Of a DNA stretch of 64,000 nucleotides, positions 1 through 11,561 are shown piece after piece. Both the position numbers and the translations under genes were made by a program. The stretch covers positions 893,001-957,000 of the forward strand of contig NZ_JAEHGE010000001.1 of assembly GCF_016097415.1 (NCBI RefSeq). The letters run 5' to 3'. The notes beneath the pieces were generated by a model, which made no database searches, had not been told where the DNA came from, and saw only the letters and a list, made by a program, of their open reading frames with translations. The stretch's first letter is position 1. Every line of letters begins with the position of its first letter. The DNA is from a sulfur-oxidizing endosymbiont of Gigantopelta aegis. GTDB taxonomy: Bacteria; Pseudomonadota; Gammaproteobacteria; GRL18.

Positions 1-1207
1 AATTTGTTATCACGCAAACTCATTTTCAATCACCATCTTCAGCAGGTTTTCGATCATTTTATATCGGAAATAATCAGATCATTCAACCTGTAGGGATTGA
101 TGATCTAAAAGCTTTAAAGCCATTTCCTGATGCAGCCAATAAAACAGCTATTTTTATTGCTAAAAAATGCAAAGGTAACACAATAAAATATCCTATACCC
201 TATGCTATATGGGAAGCGGCTAAAGGAAATAAAAAAAGCAATCCCTGCTCACCTCACAAAACAAGAAGCTCTTGATTCAGTTGACATTGATAAGTGTGAG
301 GCAACCCCTGTTACGGGAGGTGATTCACCATGGGCTATTACACCGAAGGTGGTTTTAAAGCATTTAAAAGATCACTGGTGCAAGCACTTGGGTTAACGGC
401 AGAAAAGGAGTAACCACAGAATTAAATGGTATTTATTTTGTAAAAATTATTGATACAAATAAAAATAATAATTTGGTGCAAATTAAAACCTGCCCTGACT
501 TTGGAAGAAATGAAAAAGTAAAACCAGCAAGAAAGTTTTGGATAGAACCTGATTTTCTATATCCTTTAGTTAAGGGGGCTGGAGATATACAGGAATGTTA
601 TGTCTCAATCAAAAAAGATTTATATGTACTGGTGCCTAATAAGGGGATCACAAAACAGTTATTAGAAGATTGTGAAAATGACATGGAAGACAAACCAAAG
701 TGTGAAGGATTTTTTAGCACCTATCAAGACCAGCTTATTTTAAGATCAACATATAGCAAACGAATGACAGAACACGCACCTTATTTCTGTATTTCAAATG
801 TTGGCAGTTATACTTTCGCACCATTTAAAGTGGTATGGCCTGAACAGCCTGGCAATAAATCATTTAGAGCGGCAGTCATTACAAAAGGTAACGATCCTAT
901 CAGTGGTCAAAAAGTTTTTGTTCCCGACCACAAATTGTTTTTTGTTGATTTTTATGATTCAGAGCCAGCCTATTATCTTTGTGGTTTACTAAACAGCTCT
1001 ACAGTACAAGCTTTTATTGATAGTCATAATATTTCAATTCAAGTGGGTAATGTGTTTAAACACATGAATTTACCAGAATTTGATGCAGATAATAAGAAAC
1101 ATAAAGAGTTATCAGCATTAAGTGAAGTAGCACATAATGAAGATAACAAAATCAAAAGACAAGCATTGTTAAAAACTATTTCTAAACTTGGAAATTCATT
1201 ACTTTGA
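1..1207 (+). pseudogene. DNA adenine methylase (TaqI/Eco57I-like) C-terminal part, frameshifted
   Basis: The gene enters from outside the window and is readable only by changing frame twice. The first frame runs from base 3 to about 240, the second from about 230 to 380 and the third from about 385 to the TGA at 1205-1207. The first switch falls in an A-run near 229. The reconstructed protein resembles the C-terminal target-recognition part of TaqI/Eco57I-type N6-adenine methylases: a FWIEPDFLYPLVKGAGDI stretch, an APFKVVW stretch, and YYLCGLLNSSTVQAFI near the end. The catalytic NPPY motif would lie upstream of the window. With two frame breaks it is probably non-functional. The family call rests on motif pattern only. 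Confidence 0.6.
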
Positions 1208-1223
1208 GCAAATATGGGTGTTT

Positions 1224-2618
1224 TTATACAAAAATATCAACACCTTTGTTTATCGGCTTGATACTGGTGAGGGGGTTTCTCACTTCATGAACAATACCTG
1301 AAGTAAACTCACCGATAGCAGCCAAACGTCTTTGTTCAGCCATTTTCACCGTTTTACCGAAACTATGAGTCACCAAGTGGGCAATATTACTCAGTAATTC
1401 TACATGCTCCTCGTTATAGGCATTGGCTTCTCGGGAAGCAAAAATCAACATACCCGGCACTTGAGTTTCCTGGGTCAGGTGCAAAAAAATGGCACTCTTC
1501 ATGCCTTCTTTTGCCAGCAAATTAAGAAACACATAATGTTTATTGTTCTCAGCCAGTGTTTGCAAGTCGGATATTAGCAGTGGCTTATCACTATTAATGG
1601 CTTTTTCCAGCAGAGTGCCGGCAATGGCAAAGTGTGTGCGTGGCATTAGGTGTGGTTTACCATCAATATAAGCACCCTGCAATTCTAATAGGGTTGCATT
1701 GCCATTATGCAATAACACACTGGTCCAGTTTATGGGTAAGATAGAGGAAAATTCTTCAGCAATAAAGCCCAAAGTAGAATCGAGGTCATCTCCCTGTTGT
1801 ACCCGATGAATGAGTTGAAAAATAGAATGTAAACGCTGCGAAAGATGATTGAAGCTTGTTGCAATTGAAGCAATTTCATTATCACTGCTAACAACGACTT
1901 GATGACCAAAATCGCCTTTGGAGACACGCTTGAAACCTTCTACAGCACGATTTAATGGAATAATAACTTTTATATAAAAACCAATTAAAGTAATTAAGGC
2001 GACGACAAAAGAAGCGGCTAACACAAACTTATTGACCGAATTAATCCACTCAACGCGTTTTTTTAAATCAGCCTGTAATTGTTTAACCACCACATCTTCG
2101 ATATTTTTTATATTTCCCTGATTATCAACAATATATTGTGCTGCGGCCGCTAACTTAGGCGAGTCATTACGCTCCCCTAATGTTTTGATTAATTCCTGGT
2201 AATAAATATTCCAACTTTGCTGTAATTGATTGAGGACTTTACGTGTATTTTTATCCAGATTTAAATCAATCCCTTTATCCATATCCACTAATTCAGCAGT
2301 TAAATGCTCATCAGCAAAACAGGTAATTATATCGTTTTTATTATTCAGTTGCCCTTTGAGATCGTCATAGTACAAATTAATATCACGCTGATACGCACTA
2401 CTGCTTTGAGGGGCATTTTTTAAATAGTTATAGCTCTGCATATCCATATAATTGGTAATGAGTTGTAAACGGTTAACCAAATGCAAAGCGGCGACTTCTT
2501 TTTCTCTGTCATCCATATTGTAGAGCGTAAAGGTGATAGCAAATGAAAATAGCGACAGTAAAACAACCAAAACAGCCGTAATTTGGAATTTAAGTGAATG
2601 AATCAGTTTATTCGACAT
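1224..2618 (-). pseudogene. Sensor histidine kinase truncated at the H-box (HAMP-GAF-HisKA start)
   Basis: The 464-residue reading has an N-terminal membrane segment (about 8-30), a long periplasmic-type helical region, a second membrane segment (about 195-217), a HAMP linker, a GAF-like domain (about 270-420) and then the dimerisation/phosphoacceptor box with GIVHEVRNPLTSI. The reading runs out about 10 residues later (KPINKGVDIFV), so the whole HATPase catalytic domain is missing. The break lies at about 1250, next to the 3' end of the dead methylase at 1207, which points to a rearrangement joint. What remains could at most be a sensor that cannot autophosphorylate. The start ATG at 2618 is followed by a normal hydrophobic segment. 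Confidence 0.75.
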
Positions 2619-2822
2619 ATTTTAATCTTTATTCCTAGCTTCAATCGCATCATTAGACTGTCCTTAATATAAGGAACGGTTTTTTGGCCATAAAATTGCA
2701 CTTCTTTGACCATTAGATTAAACAAAGGTGCACCAATCTTTCGGTTTCTACATATTGAAAACAGACTTTAGCTCAAGGATAATAAATTATCATTGAATAA
2801 CATTGAGTGAAAAAACACTATC

Positions 2823-4004
2823 ATGGCCTACTCTAAATTGTCACTAGACCAACACCCAACAATTGACTCTGACTTAGAAAGCCTTATCGATCAATTGCCG
2901 GTCATAATGCTCATGGTTGACAGCAAAGGACAGGTATTTTTTTCTAATAACGCTGCTCAAGATTTTTTTGGCAGCCAATTTTTCGCTGCATTAGCTATCA
3001 CACAGTTATCTGCGCAAATGAATGCAGAGGATTTTCAGCAAGCGCTAAAGCAACTCAATGATAAGCCACAAGCAATTAATTTCAATACCCATTTTTTTCA
3101 TCAACAAAAACACTATGCGGCAACAATGTCTATCAATCGTTATTTATCCAGTAATAATGTGCAAGATGGCTATCTCATTACACTGTTTAATATTAACCAT
3201 GCGCATCAAGAGACATTACTCAAAAAGAATTTTAAAGAATTGAAACAGTTTGCCCGCTTGAGTGCTATGAGAGAAATATCAAGTTCACTCGCCGATAAGC
3301 TGAACCAGCCTTTAACTGCTATTTTGTCCTACACTCAGGCAATGCAACGCCTATATAAAGCAAAGGCTTCCCCCGATGAAATCAATCAGGCGATGGATCG
3401 AGTGGTGGTTAACGCTGAAAATGCTGGACAAATTATAAAAGAGGTTCGGGCTACATTAAATGTAAACACTTTAAATTATCAATCCAGTTGTATTAATACC
3501 TTAATCAAAGAAACTATTGACCTCACCGAGTTGGCCAATTCTACTTCAGCCATTCAATTAAGCACTCATTTTGCTAGTCAGCATTCATTGCTCTATTTTG
3601 ATCAATTGCAAATGCGTCAGGTTATTTTCAGCTTACTCAATAATGCGATTGATGCCGTTATGGAACAGCCTGCACAGATTCCAAAAATTATGATACAAAC
3701 ACAATTACAAAAAACGAATAATGGCGCTCATTTTGAAATCATTATCGCTGATAATGGTGCGGGTTTAGCCAAAGAAGTGCAAGATAAACTCTTTGAACCT
3801 TTTATTAGCACCAAACTAGATGGCATTGGCATTGGCTTATCAATGTGCCATCATATCATAGGCCTGCACAAGGGCAGTATTCATATCAGCTCTGAGCCTA
3901 GCAATGAAAGCCCATCAACAGAACCATTGACCACGGTAAAAATTTGCCTGCCACTTAAGCCTGATCAGGCCATTAATTGTGAACAAGACTGGAGTAAGAT
4001 TTGA
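2823..4004 (+). CDS. FixL/DctB-like PAS histidine kinase with Asp replacing the phosphoacceptor His
   Basis: This 393-residue soluble protein has a PAS-like sensor region (about 18-125), a HisKA helix pair and a complete HATPase domain: N-box LLNNAIDAV, G1 DNGAGL, F-box EPFISTK and G2 GIGIGLSMC. The H-box, normally LAHELNQPLTAI in this subfamily, reads LADKLNQPLTAI. The codon at 3294-3296 is GAT, so residue 158 is Asp instead of His, and the next residue is Lys instead of Glu. Everything else in the box is conserved. The gene overlaps the response regulator downstream, so they are translationally coupled. It may be a phosphatase-only or ATP-sensing pseudokinase, or a kinase that has lost activity. 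Confidence 0.85.
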   Translation: MAYSKLSLDQHPTIDSDLESLIDQLPVIMLMVDSKGQVFFSNNAAQDFFGSQFFAALAITQLSAQMNAEDFQQALKQLNDKPQAINFNTHFFHQQKHYAATMSINRYLSSNNVQDGYLITLFNINHAHQETLLKKNFKELKQFARLSAMREISSSLADKLNQPLTAILSYTQAMQRLYKAKASPDEINQAMDRVVVNAENAGQIIKEVRATLNVNTLNYQSSCINTLIKETIDLTELANSTSAIQLSTHFASQHSLLYFDQLQMRQVIFSLLNNAIDAVMEQPAQIPKIMIQTQLQKTNNGAHFEIIIADNGAGLAKEVQDKLFEPFISTKLDGIGIGLSMCHHIIGLHKGSIHISSEPSNESPSTEPLTTVKICLPLKPDQAINCEQDWSKI

Positions 4005-4627
4005 AGCCAAGCACTAATGAAAATAATGAGCAAACTGTGTTTGTCGTTGATGATGAACCGGATGTGAGAGCAGCCTTACGACTATTAATTAAATCGGTGG
4101 GTTATCAGGTTGAATGTTTTGAATCAGCCGATAGTTTCTTTGCGCAATTTGAGACTGAGCGTAAAGGCTGTCTCATTCTTGATGTGCGTATGCCAGGTAT
4201 GAGTGGTATGGAACTACAAGATAAATTATCTAGCTTAGATACCCTCTTACCAATTATCATGATTTCAGGCCATGGTGAAATTCCTATGGCGGTTAAAGCG
4301 GTACAAAATGGTGCTGTTGATTTTCTGCAAAAGCCTTTTAGTGATCAGCAATTATTGGATCGTATTTCACAGGCAATGAGTCTTAATACTGTACGACATG
4401 ATGAATACAGTATTCGTAAGGATGCTCAGGATAAATATGTCTCACTGACTCCAAGGGAGAGAGAAATTTTTACCGAAGTGGTGTCTGGGAAACTAAATAA
4501 GGTCATTGCTTATGAGCTAAATATCAGCACTCGTACCGTTGAAATTCATCGGGCGAAGGCGATGGAAAAAATGGCCGCACGGAACTTGTCGGAGCTTATT
4601 AATTTAGCGAATTTGCTTAAAGAATAA
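4001..4627 (+). CDS. FixJ-family response regulator (receiver + LuxR HTH)
   Basis: This 208-residue regulator starts at TTG 4001, overlapping the TGA of the upstream kinase. The receiver domain (about 12-125) has the acidic pair D17-D18, phosphoacceptor D61 in LILDVRMPGMSG, the switch Ser/Thr in ISGHG and K111 in LQKPF. A LuxR/GerE helix-turn-helix follows (about 143-205: LTPREREIF...NISTRTVEIHRAKAMEK). It should bind DNA and activate transcription when phosphorylated. Its partner kinase lacks the phospho-accepting His, so phosphate would have to come from another kinase or a small donor. Targets cannot be inferred from the sequence. Confidence 0.88.
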   Translation: MKPSTNENNEQTVFVVDDEPDVRAALRLLIKSVGYQVECFESADSFFAQFETERKGCLILDVRMPGMSGMELQDKLSSLDTLLPIIMISGHGEIPMAVKAVQNGAVDFLQKPFSDQQLLDRISQAMSLNTVRHDEYSIRKDAQDKYVSLTPREREIFTEVVSGKLNKVIAYELNISTRTVEIHRAKAMEKMAARNLSELINLANLLKE

Positions 4628-4654
4628 GTAACTGAGTTACTATCAACAGCTTTA

Positions 4655-4743
4655 GTAGGGTGGGCATGGCTTTATCTGCCCACGCTGATTCGTTCCTATA
4701 TTCACACTTTCAGCGTGGGCAGATAAAGCCATGCCCACCCTAC
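4655..4743. repeat. REP-like perfect palindrome, family A (34-bp arms)
   Basis: Arms 4655-4688 and 4710-4743 are exact reverse complements around a 21-base loop, beginning GTAGGGTGGGCATGGC. It lies between the convergent fixJ-like gene and hslO, so it can also serve as a bidirectional terminator. A diverged relative lies at 47652-47743. The leading GTAG and hairpin match the general design of REP sequences mobilised by RAYT transposases. Confidence 0.85.
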
Positions 4744-4767
4744 AATTTCATTCTTTTTGAAGTTCTT

Positions 4768-5643
4768 TTAATGCTTGGTGGATTGATCAACCGTATGACC
4801 GTGCTCACTATAAATACTGCCAATATCAACTGCATCAAATTGATAGGTTTTACCGCAAAACTCACAGTCCACAGAAATATTGCCTTGCTCCTTTATAATC
4901 GCACTGGCTTCCTGATGACTGATAGAACGCAGCATATTGGTGACTTTTTCTCGTGAACAACTGCATTTAAAATACACACTTTCAGGATCAAATAAACGCA
5001 CTTCTTCTTCATGATAAAGTCGATGTAAAATTTCTTGTGCGTCTAACTGCAGTAGCTCTTCATTTTTAATGGTACTGGCTAAATGGGTCACTCGTTCCCA
5101 ACTATCATCGTCTTCATTTTGACCAGGTAATTGTTGCAAGAGCAAGCCACCAAGAGCGAGTTCATCAGCGGCAAGAAAAATACGTGTTTCTAATTGCTCC
5201 GAACGCTCCAGATAACCTTCTAAAAAGTCAGCAATGCTATTGCCTTCTAAGGCCACAATGCCTTGATAACGTTCCTGTGTTTTGGCTTGCTCAATAGTAA
5301 TGATCAGATTGCCATCACCTAATAAAGATTTAATGTCGGTGTCTTCAGGCAAAGGCTCTTGATACTTGGCCACGCCCCGTACCCCAAAGTCATTACGACA
5401 TTCGATCACCAATAGCGTTAATGCACCATCACCACTGGCCTGAATGGTCATTGAACCTTCAAACTTTAGAGTGGCGGATAATAACACGGAGGCAGCAACC
5501 ACTTCGCCAAGATAGCGACGAATAGGCTCCGGATAATGATGATTCGTCTGCATTTGTTGCCAAACGTCACTTATTGAGGTGATTTCACCTCGGATATTGG
5601 CATTATCAAATAAAAACCGATAAATCTTATCTTTGTCATTCAT
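4768..5643 (-). CDS. hslO: Hsp33 redox-regulated holdase chaperone
   Basis: This is a cytoplasmic chaperone that is switched on by oxidation. The 291-residue protein matches the usual family length. The N-terminal substrate-binding domain includes the GDGALTLLVIECRNDFGVRG region. The C-terminal zinc-binding redox switch carries all four cysteines as CSCS (about 231-235) and CEFC (about 263-266). It lies 18 bases downstream of gatB on the same strand and could be cotranscribed with the amidotransferase genes. It converges with the FixJ-like gene across a perfect palindrome. Confidence 0.95.
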   Translation of the reverse strand: MNDKDKIYRFLFDNANIRGEITSISDVWQQMQTNHHYPEPIRRYLGEVVAASVLLSATLKFEGSMTIQASGDGALTLLVIECRNDFGVRGVAKYQEPLPEDTDIKSLLGDGNLIITIEQAKTQERYQGIVALEGNSIADFLEGYLERSEQLETRIFLAADELALGGLLLQQLPGQNEDDDSWERVTHLASTIKNEELLQLDAQEILHRLYHEEEVRLFDPESVYFKCSCSREKVTNMLRSISHQEASAIIKEQGNISVDCEFCGKTYQFDAVDIGSIYSEHGHTVDQSTKH

Positions 5644-5661
5644 GTGATATTAACAAGCCTT

Positions 5662-7095
5662 TTAATGTTTTAATTTGGCTTGTAGCAATTGATTAACTTG
5701 CCCGGGGTTTGCCTTGCCCTTGGAAGCTTTCATAACCTGTCCGACAAAGAAACCAATCAGTTTGTCTTTGCCTGATTGAAATTCAGCAACCTGACCTGGG
5801 TTATTGGCAATCACTTCATCAATAATGGCTTCAATGGCGCCCGTATCAGTGATTTGTTTTAAGCCTTTTTCTTCAATAATGCTATCCGCTGTACCGCCTT
5901 TTTCAGCGAGAACTAAAAACACGTCTTTGGCAATTTTACCAGAGATTGTATTATCTTTGATGCGTGATAATAAGCCCGTCAATTGTTCTGTGCTGACAGG
6001 ACATTGTTTAAACTCGACTCCTACTTTATTGTTCAGAGCAGCTACATCACCAACAATCCAGTTTGCGACCATTTTTGCATCGTCGATGGTTTGCTGAACC
6101 TGTTCATAGTATTCGGCCATATCGCGATCCACGGTGAGTGCCTTGGCATCTTTTTCAGATAGACCTAGCTGCTCCATATAGCGTGCGCATTTAGCATCAG
6201 GAAGCTCTGGCAAGGTTTTACGTATGGCTTCGATGTCTTCCTTAGAAATGACAATGGGTAATAAGTCTGGATCAGGGAAGTAGCGATAGTCATTGGCTTC
6301 TTCTTTGCTACGCATGGAACGGGTTTCATTTTTATCCGCATCATAAAGACGCGTTTCTTGAGTAACCTTACCACCACTTTCCAAAATATCCATTTGCCTT
6401 TCAATTTCAACATTGATGGCTTTTTCGACAAAACGAAAGGAGTTAATATTCTTTAGTTCTGCCCGGGTACCAAACTCTTCCTGTCCCTTGGGACGAAGTG
6501 ACACATTGGCATCACAACGAAATGAACCTTCCTGCATATTGCCATCAGAAATACCCAGATAGCGTACAATGGAATGAATTTTTCGCATATAGGCAACTGC
6601 TTCTTTGGCGCTACGCATATCAGGATCAGACACTATTTCCAATAGCGGTGTGCCAGCACGGTTTAAGTCAATACCGGTCTGATTTTGAAAATTCTCATGC
6701 AAGGATTTGCCGGCATCTTCTTCCATGTGCGCACGGGTGACACCTATACGCTTTTGACTACCGTCTTCCATATCGATGTCAATTTCACCTTCGCCCACAA
6801 TAGGATAGTATAATTGACTGATTTGATAAGCCTTGGGTGAATCCGGATAAAAATAATTCTTGCGGTCAAACACTGAACGCTCATTAATTTTTGCCCCAAT
6901 TGCCAGACCAAACATCACTGATTTATTCAAGGCTTCACCATTGAACACGGGTAAAACACCCGGCAGACCTAAATCAACAGTACAGGCCTGAGTATTTGGC
7001 TCAGCGCCATAGGCGGTTGAAGCACCAGAGAATATTTTTGATTGAGTGGCCAATTGCACATGGATTTCCAAACCAATAACGACTTCCCATTGCAT
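5662..7095 (-). CDS. gatB: Asp-tRNA(Asn)/Glu-tRNA(Gln) amidotransferase subunit B
   Basis: GatB of the GatCAB complex phosphorylates the glutamate or aspartate on mischarged tRNA and transfers ammonia to it. At 477 residues it is full length: it starts [15 protein letters not shown], contains the cradle-domain region [18 protein letters not shown], and ends in the helical/YqeY tail with [12 protein letters not shown]. The gene order gatC-gatA-gatB is all on the minus strand. A perfect palindrome lies in the 261-base gap between gatA and gatB and may modulate expression of gatB relative to gatA. Confidence 0.97.
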   Translation of the reverse strand: MQWEVVIGLEIHVQLATQSKIFSGASTAYGAEPNTQACTVDLGLPGVLPVFNGEALNKSVMFGLAIGAKINERSVFDRKNYFYPDSPKAYQISQLYYPIVGEGEIDIDMEDGSQKRIGVTRAHMEEDAGKSLHENFQNQTGIDLNRAGTPLLEIVSDPDMRSAKEAVAYMRKIHSIVRYLGISDGNMQEGSFRCDANVSLRPKGQEEFGTRAELKNINSFRFVEKAINVEIERQMDILESGGKVTQETRLYDADKNETRSMRSKEEANDYRYFPDPDLLPIVISKEDIEAIRKTLPELPDAKCARYMEQLGLSEKDAKALTVDRDMAEYYEQVQQTIDDAKMVANWIVGDVAALNNKVGVEFKQCPVSTEQLTGLLSRIKDNTISGKIAKDVFLVLAEKGGTADSIIEEKGLKQITDTGAIEAIIDEVIANNPGQVAEFQSGKDKLIGFFVGQVMKASKGKANPGQVNQLLQAKLKH

Positions 7096-7182
7096 AATAT
7101 TTGTTAACCTCTTTTTTCGAAGTTTTTGCTTTAATAGTTTAAAAGTAGGTTATTAAAGCGTATTTTTTAAATAAACAGTGTT

Positions 7183-7269
7183 AAAGCGGGTGGTCACTTA
7201 TTTTCTTTGCTTAAAAACTCGCTTAGGCTCAGACAGTTCAAGCAAAGAAAATAAGTGACCACCCGCTTT
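7183..7269. repeat. Perfect palindrome inside the gatA-gatB gap (30-bp arms)
   Basis: Arms 7183-7212 and 7240-7269 are exact reverse complements with a 27-base loop (left arm begins AAAGCGGGTGGTCACTTATT). It sits between two cotranscribed genes, so an RNA hairpin of this strength would be made in the middle of the operon. No second copy was found in this window. It does not begin with GTAG, so it seems to be a different family from the REP-like palindromes. Confidence 0.85.
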
Positions 7270-7356
7270 TCGTAAATAACAAGTGTTGAGGTAGCTTCAT
7301 AGTTAAAAGAAACAATCCCTCTGTTTCCTTTCTTTAGAAAGGGGAAGATAAAAGTC

Positions 7357-8811
7357 TTACTTAAATGAGTCTGGCGATTGTAGATGCCAGTCGGTTGCTT
7401 GTTGAAACTGATGAGCAACATTCAGTAGTTTTGACTCTGCAAAATGCTTTCCGATCAATTGTAGGCCGACGGGCATTCCCTTCACAAAACCTGCTGGAAT
7501 CGACATGCCGGGTAGACCGGCGAGGTTAACAGCAATGGTATAAATATCTGATAAATACATAGTAATATGATCATCCGTCAACTCGCCAATATTAAAGGCT
7601 GTTGATGGCGCTGCAGGCCCCATAATCACATCAACATCGGCAAATGCTTGCTGAAAATCATTGCTGATCAAGCGACGTGTTTTTTGTGCTTTAACATAGT
7701 AGGCATCATAAAAACCTTCTGATAGCGCATAAGTACCTACTAGAATTCGACGTTTTACTTCAGCGCCAAAGCCTTCACCTCGAGAACGAATATAAAGGTC
7801 GTTCAAATCCTTTGGATCGTCACAGCGATAACCAAAACGAACGCCATCCATACGCGATAGATTTGAAGAGCATTCTGATGGCGCAATAATATAATAGGTC
7901 GGTACAGCTAAGTTACTGGTAGGTAAACTGATCTCTTTAACCACAGCACCCATTTTTTCGTATTCTTTAATGGCCACCTCGATAACCTTGGCCACTTCAT
8001 CATCCAAGCCTTCAGAAAAATACTCTTTGGGTAGACCGATCTTCAAGCCATCCATGCTATCCGTTAAATGACTGGTGTAGTCTGGAACAGCTTCATCTAC
8101 ACTGGTGGAATCTCTTGGATCCATACCCGCCATGACATTTAACATCAGCGCTGCATCTTCCGCAGTACGGGTCATTGGCCCTGCCTGATCCAAACTGGAG
8201 GCAAAAGCAATCATGCCATAGCGTGAAACACGACCATAAGTGGGTTTTAAGCCGGTTATGCCGCAAAAAGAAGCGGGCTGGCGAATAGAGCCACCGGTAT
8301 CAGTACCGGTGGCCGCAGGCGCTAAACGAGCCGCCACTGCCGCTGCCGAACCACCGGATGAACCACCCGGCACTGCCGCCTGATTCCAGGGATTTTTTAC
8401 CGCACCATACCAGGATGTCTCATTAGAAGAACCCATGGCAAATTCATCCATATTGGTCTTACCCAACATGACTGCGCCTGAGGCATTAAACTGACTGATC
8501 GTGGTGGCATCATAGGGAGAAATAAACGGATCTAGCATTTTAGAACCACAAGACGTCTTTACTCCCTTGGTGCAAAAAATATCTTTTTGCACCAGTGGAA
8601 TACCGTTTAGGATGCCCACATTACCTGCTGCACGTTGTGCATCGGCATTTTTTGCCTGCTCCAATGCCCGCTCTGCTGTCACGGTAATAAAACTGTTCAA
8701 CTGCGCATCTAGAGAATTAATGCGATCCAGATAGCTTTGCGTTAATTCAACGCTGGAGAATTCCCCAGCCGCCAATCCTGCACTCAGTTCAGCAATGGTT
8801 TTGTTATGCAT
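7357..8811 (-). CDS. gatA: Asp-tRNA(Asn)/Glu-tRNA(Gln) amidotransferase subunit A
   Basis: GatA is the glutaminase subunit that releases ammonia for GatB. It is an amidase-signature enzyme with the Lys of the catalytic triad in PLVQKDIF, the cis-Ser in the Gly/Ser-rich loop [15 protein letters not shown] and the catalytic Ser in [12 protein letters not shown]. At 484 residues it is full length. Start ATG 8811; gatC lies 106 bases upstream on the same strand. Confidence 0.97.
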   Translation of the reverse strand: MHNKTIAELSAGLAAGEFSSVELTQSYLDRINSLDAQLNSFITVTAERALEQAKNADAQRAAGNVGILNGIPLVQKDIFCTKGVKTSCGSKMLDPFISPYDATTISQFNASGAVMLGKTNMDEFAMGSSNETSWYGAVKNPWNQAAVPGGSSGGSAAAVAARLAPAATGTDTGGSIRQPASFCGITGLKPTYGRVSRYGMIAFASSLDQAGPMTRTAEDAALMLNVMAGMDPRDSTSVDEAVPDYTSHLTDSMDGLKIGLPKEYFSEGLDDEVAKVIEVAIKEYEKMGAVVKEISLPTSNLAVPTYYIIAPSECSSNLSRMDGVRFGYRCDDPKDLNDLYIRSRGEGFGAEVKRRILVGTYALSEGFYDAYYVKAQKTRRLISNDFQQAFADVDVIMGPAAPSTAFNIGELTDDHITMYLSDIYTIAVNLAGLPGMSIPAGFVKGMPVGLQLIGKHFAESKLLNVAHQFQQATDWHLQSPDSFK

Positions 8812-8917
8812 CTTTCATTTCCACAATAGAGTTTTCCACAATCAGAGTTTTCCAAAATAGATTATTCTAGTCAGTCGTTTAAATAATTATTACTCAACTA
8901 CCTTTATTCAATCATCT

Positions 8918-9208
8918 TTATTCAATCACTTTAGGTACCAAATACAAGCCATCAGTCGTTTCAGGTGCATGCGCCTGCAAATTTTCCCGATCATTCACTT
9001 CTGTCACCACATCAGCTCGGAAGCGTTGTATCGCATCAAGTGGATGCGCCATGGGTTTAACACCATCGGTATCTACAGAATCCAATTGCTCAACCATTTC
9101 CAAAATATTGGATAAATTGGTCGCATATTCAGCCATGTCCTGTTCGTCCACGCCGAGCCTTGCTAAAAAGGCAATTTTTTCAACATCACTTTTATCCAAT
9201 GTGGACAT
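8918..9208 (-). CDS. gatC: Asp-tRNA(Asn)/Glu-tRNA(Gln) amidotransferase subunit C
   Basis: This is the small stabilising subunit of GatCAB (96 residues, normal length). It starts MSTLDKSDVEKIAFLARLGV and contains the conserved KPMAHPLD-type region and the C-terminal LYLVPKVIE. It is first in the minus-strand gatC-gatA-gatB-hslO run and is divergent from mreB. Their promoters must lie in the roughly 300-base gap 9209-9511. Confidence 0.95.
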   Translation of the reverse strand: MSTLDKSDVEKIAFLARLGVDEQDMAEYATNLSNILEMVEQLDSVDTDGVKPMAHPLDAIQRFRADVVTEVNDRENLQAHAPETTDGLYLVPKVIE

Positions 9209-9466
9209 CAGAAACCTCGCTAAGCAGTCTAGAATAAATCATTTGATCGTTTTAAGGGGCATAATTTACCACAAAATGGTAAAATTTAGCAGTCATTCTC
9301 AAAGGAAAATTGGACATTTTTTACCAATATTCCTAAAATGCTTAGATCAATGCCTGAAACCCGCCTTCATGGGGACCAATGATACTTCACTGACACTGAG
9401 TAACTTCGCTATACAGGCATGATTTTAAACAACTTAAAAATGAAGACTGGGGAGGAATGATCCTGA

Positions 9467-10561
<1,095 letters not shown>

Positions 10562-10643
10562 ATAATCTATTGTTTGTTCATAAATAGCGCCAGCATTCTT
10601 CAGCAATGGCGCTATTGAATTATTCTATGCCGGAGTCCTTCCC

Positions 10644-11561
10644 ATAAAACAGTTATTTGACGAAGATTCTTCCTATATCGCACGTTTGATCTTTGTGATA
10701 GTGTTATCTGTCATCATGATGAGTGCCGATCACCGGACGAATATGCTTGATAATGTCAGGAGTCTGTTTGGCCTGCTGATCTATCCTTTGCAAACCATTG
10801 CCAGTATCCCGACTGATACTGGACTATGGCTGGAAGGTCAGATGGATACTCGACAGTCACTGATCGCCGAGAATGAAGAACGGCGCACAGAAAATTTATT
10901 GCTTAAAGCGCAATTACAGAAATTTACTTCTTTACAGGCGGAAAATATTCGTCTGCGCTCATTGCTTAAGTCTTCACGCAAATTAAGCGATCAAATGCTG
11001 ATTGCCGAAACCGTCGCAGTAGATTTAGATCCCTATAAACGTCAAATCGTGATCAATAAAGGCTTATTTAACAATGTCTATTCCGGACAGCCCATTCTTG
11101 ATGCCTATGGTATTATGGGGCAGGTCATTAATCCCGGTATTCCCACGAGTACAGCGATCTTGATCACCGATCCCTCACATGCCATTCCCGTGCAAATTAA
11201 CCGTAATGGTCTCAGAACCGTACTCTATGGTACGGGCGCAGCCAACTATCTGGAAGTACAGAATTTGCCAAATAATGCCGATATTGAAATTGGTGACCTA
11301 TTAATTACTTCAGGCTTGGGTGGCCGCTTTCCTGAAGGCTACCCCGTTGCCCGAGTGGTCAATATAAAGCGCGATCCGGGACAGCCCTTTGCCCAAATTA
11401 TTGCCGAAGCATCTGCTCATCTGGAACAAAGCCGTGAAGTATTATTGGTTATGGCTCAGGAAAATGCCCCGCAATTGATCTCACAACAAGAGCCTCAACA
11501 GGTTCCTCAACAAAAAAGCAAACCAGAAAAAGCCCTAGAAGGACAAGCAAACCATGAGTAA
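10644..11561 (+). CDS. mreC: Rod-shape determining protein MreC (probable ATA start)
   Basis: MreC is a bitopic membrane protein that links MreB to PBP2/RodA. It has one N-terminal membrane segment, a coiled coil (about 60-105, rich in LL/ENE/LQAENIRLR) and two beta domains (GQPILDAYGIMGQV, ITDPSHAIPV). The family's N-terminal sequence (KQLFDEDSSYIARLIF) is present upstream of the first usable TTG (10686). It begins at ATA 10644, eight bases after GGAG at 10632-10635. That places the natural start on an AUA codon. The gene overlaps mreD by 8 bases. If AUA is not used, TTG 10686 is the fallback, but it has no ribosome site. Confidence 0.88.
   Translation: MKQLFDEDSSYIARLIFVIVLSVIMMSADHRTNMLDNVRSLFGLLIYPLQTIASIPTDTGLWLEGQMDTRQSLIAENEERRTENLLLKAQLQKFTSLQAENIRLRSLLKSSRKLSDQMLIAETVAVDLDPYKRQIVINKGLFNNVYSGQPILDAYGIMGQVINPGIPTSTAILITDPSHAIPVQINRNGLRTVLYGTGAANYLEVQNLPNNADIEIGDLLITSGLGGRFPEGYPVARVVNIKRDPGQPFAQIIAEASAHLEQSREVLLVMAQENAPQLISQQEPQQVPQQKSKPEKALEGQANHE

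Noticed and set aside
4660-4956. Plus-strand 98-codon ORF over the palindrome and hslO
   Set aside because: It runs antisense through hslO and through a perfect inverted repeat; no coding features of its own.
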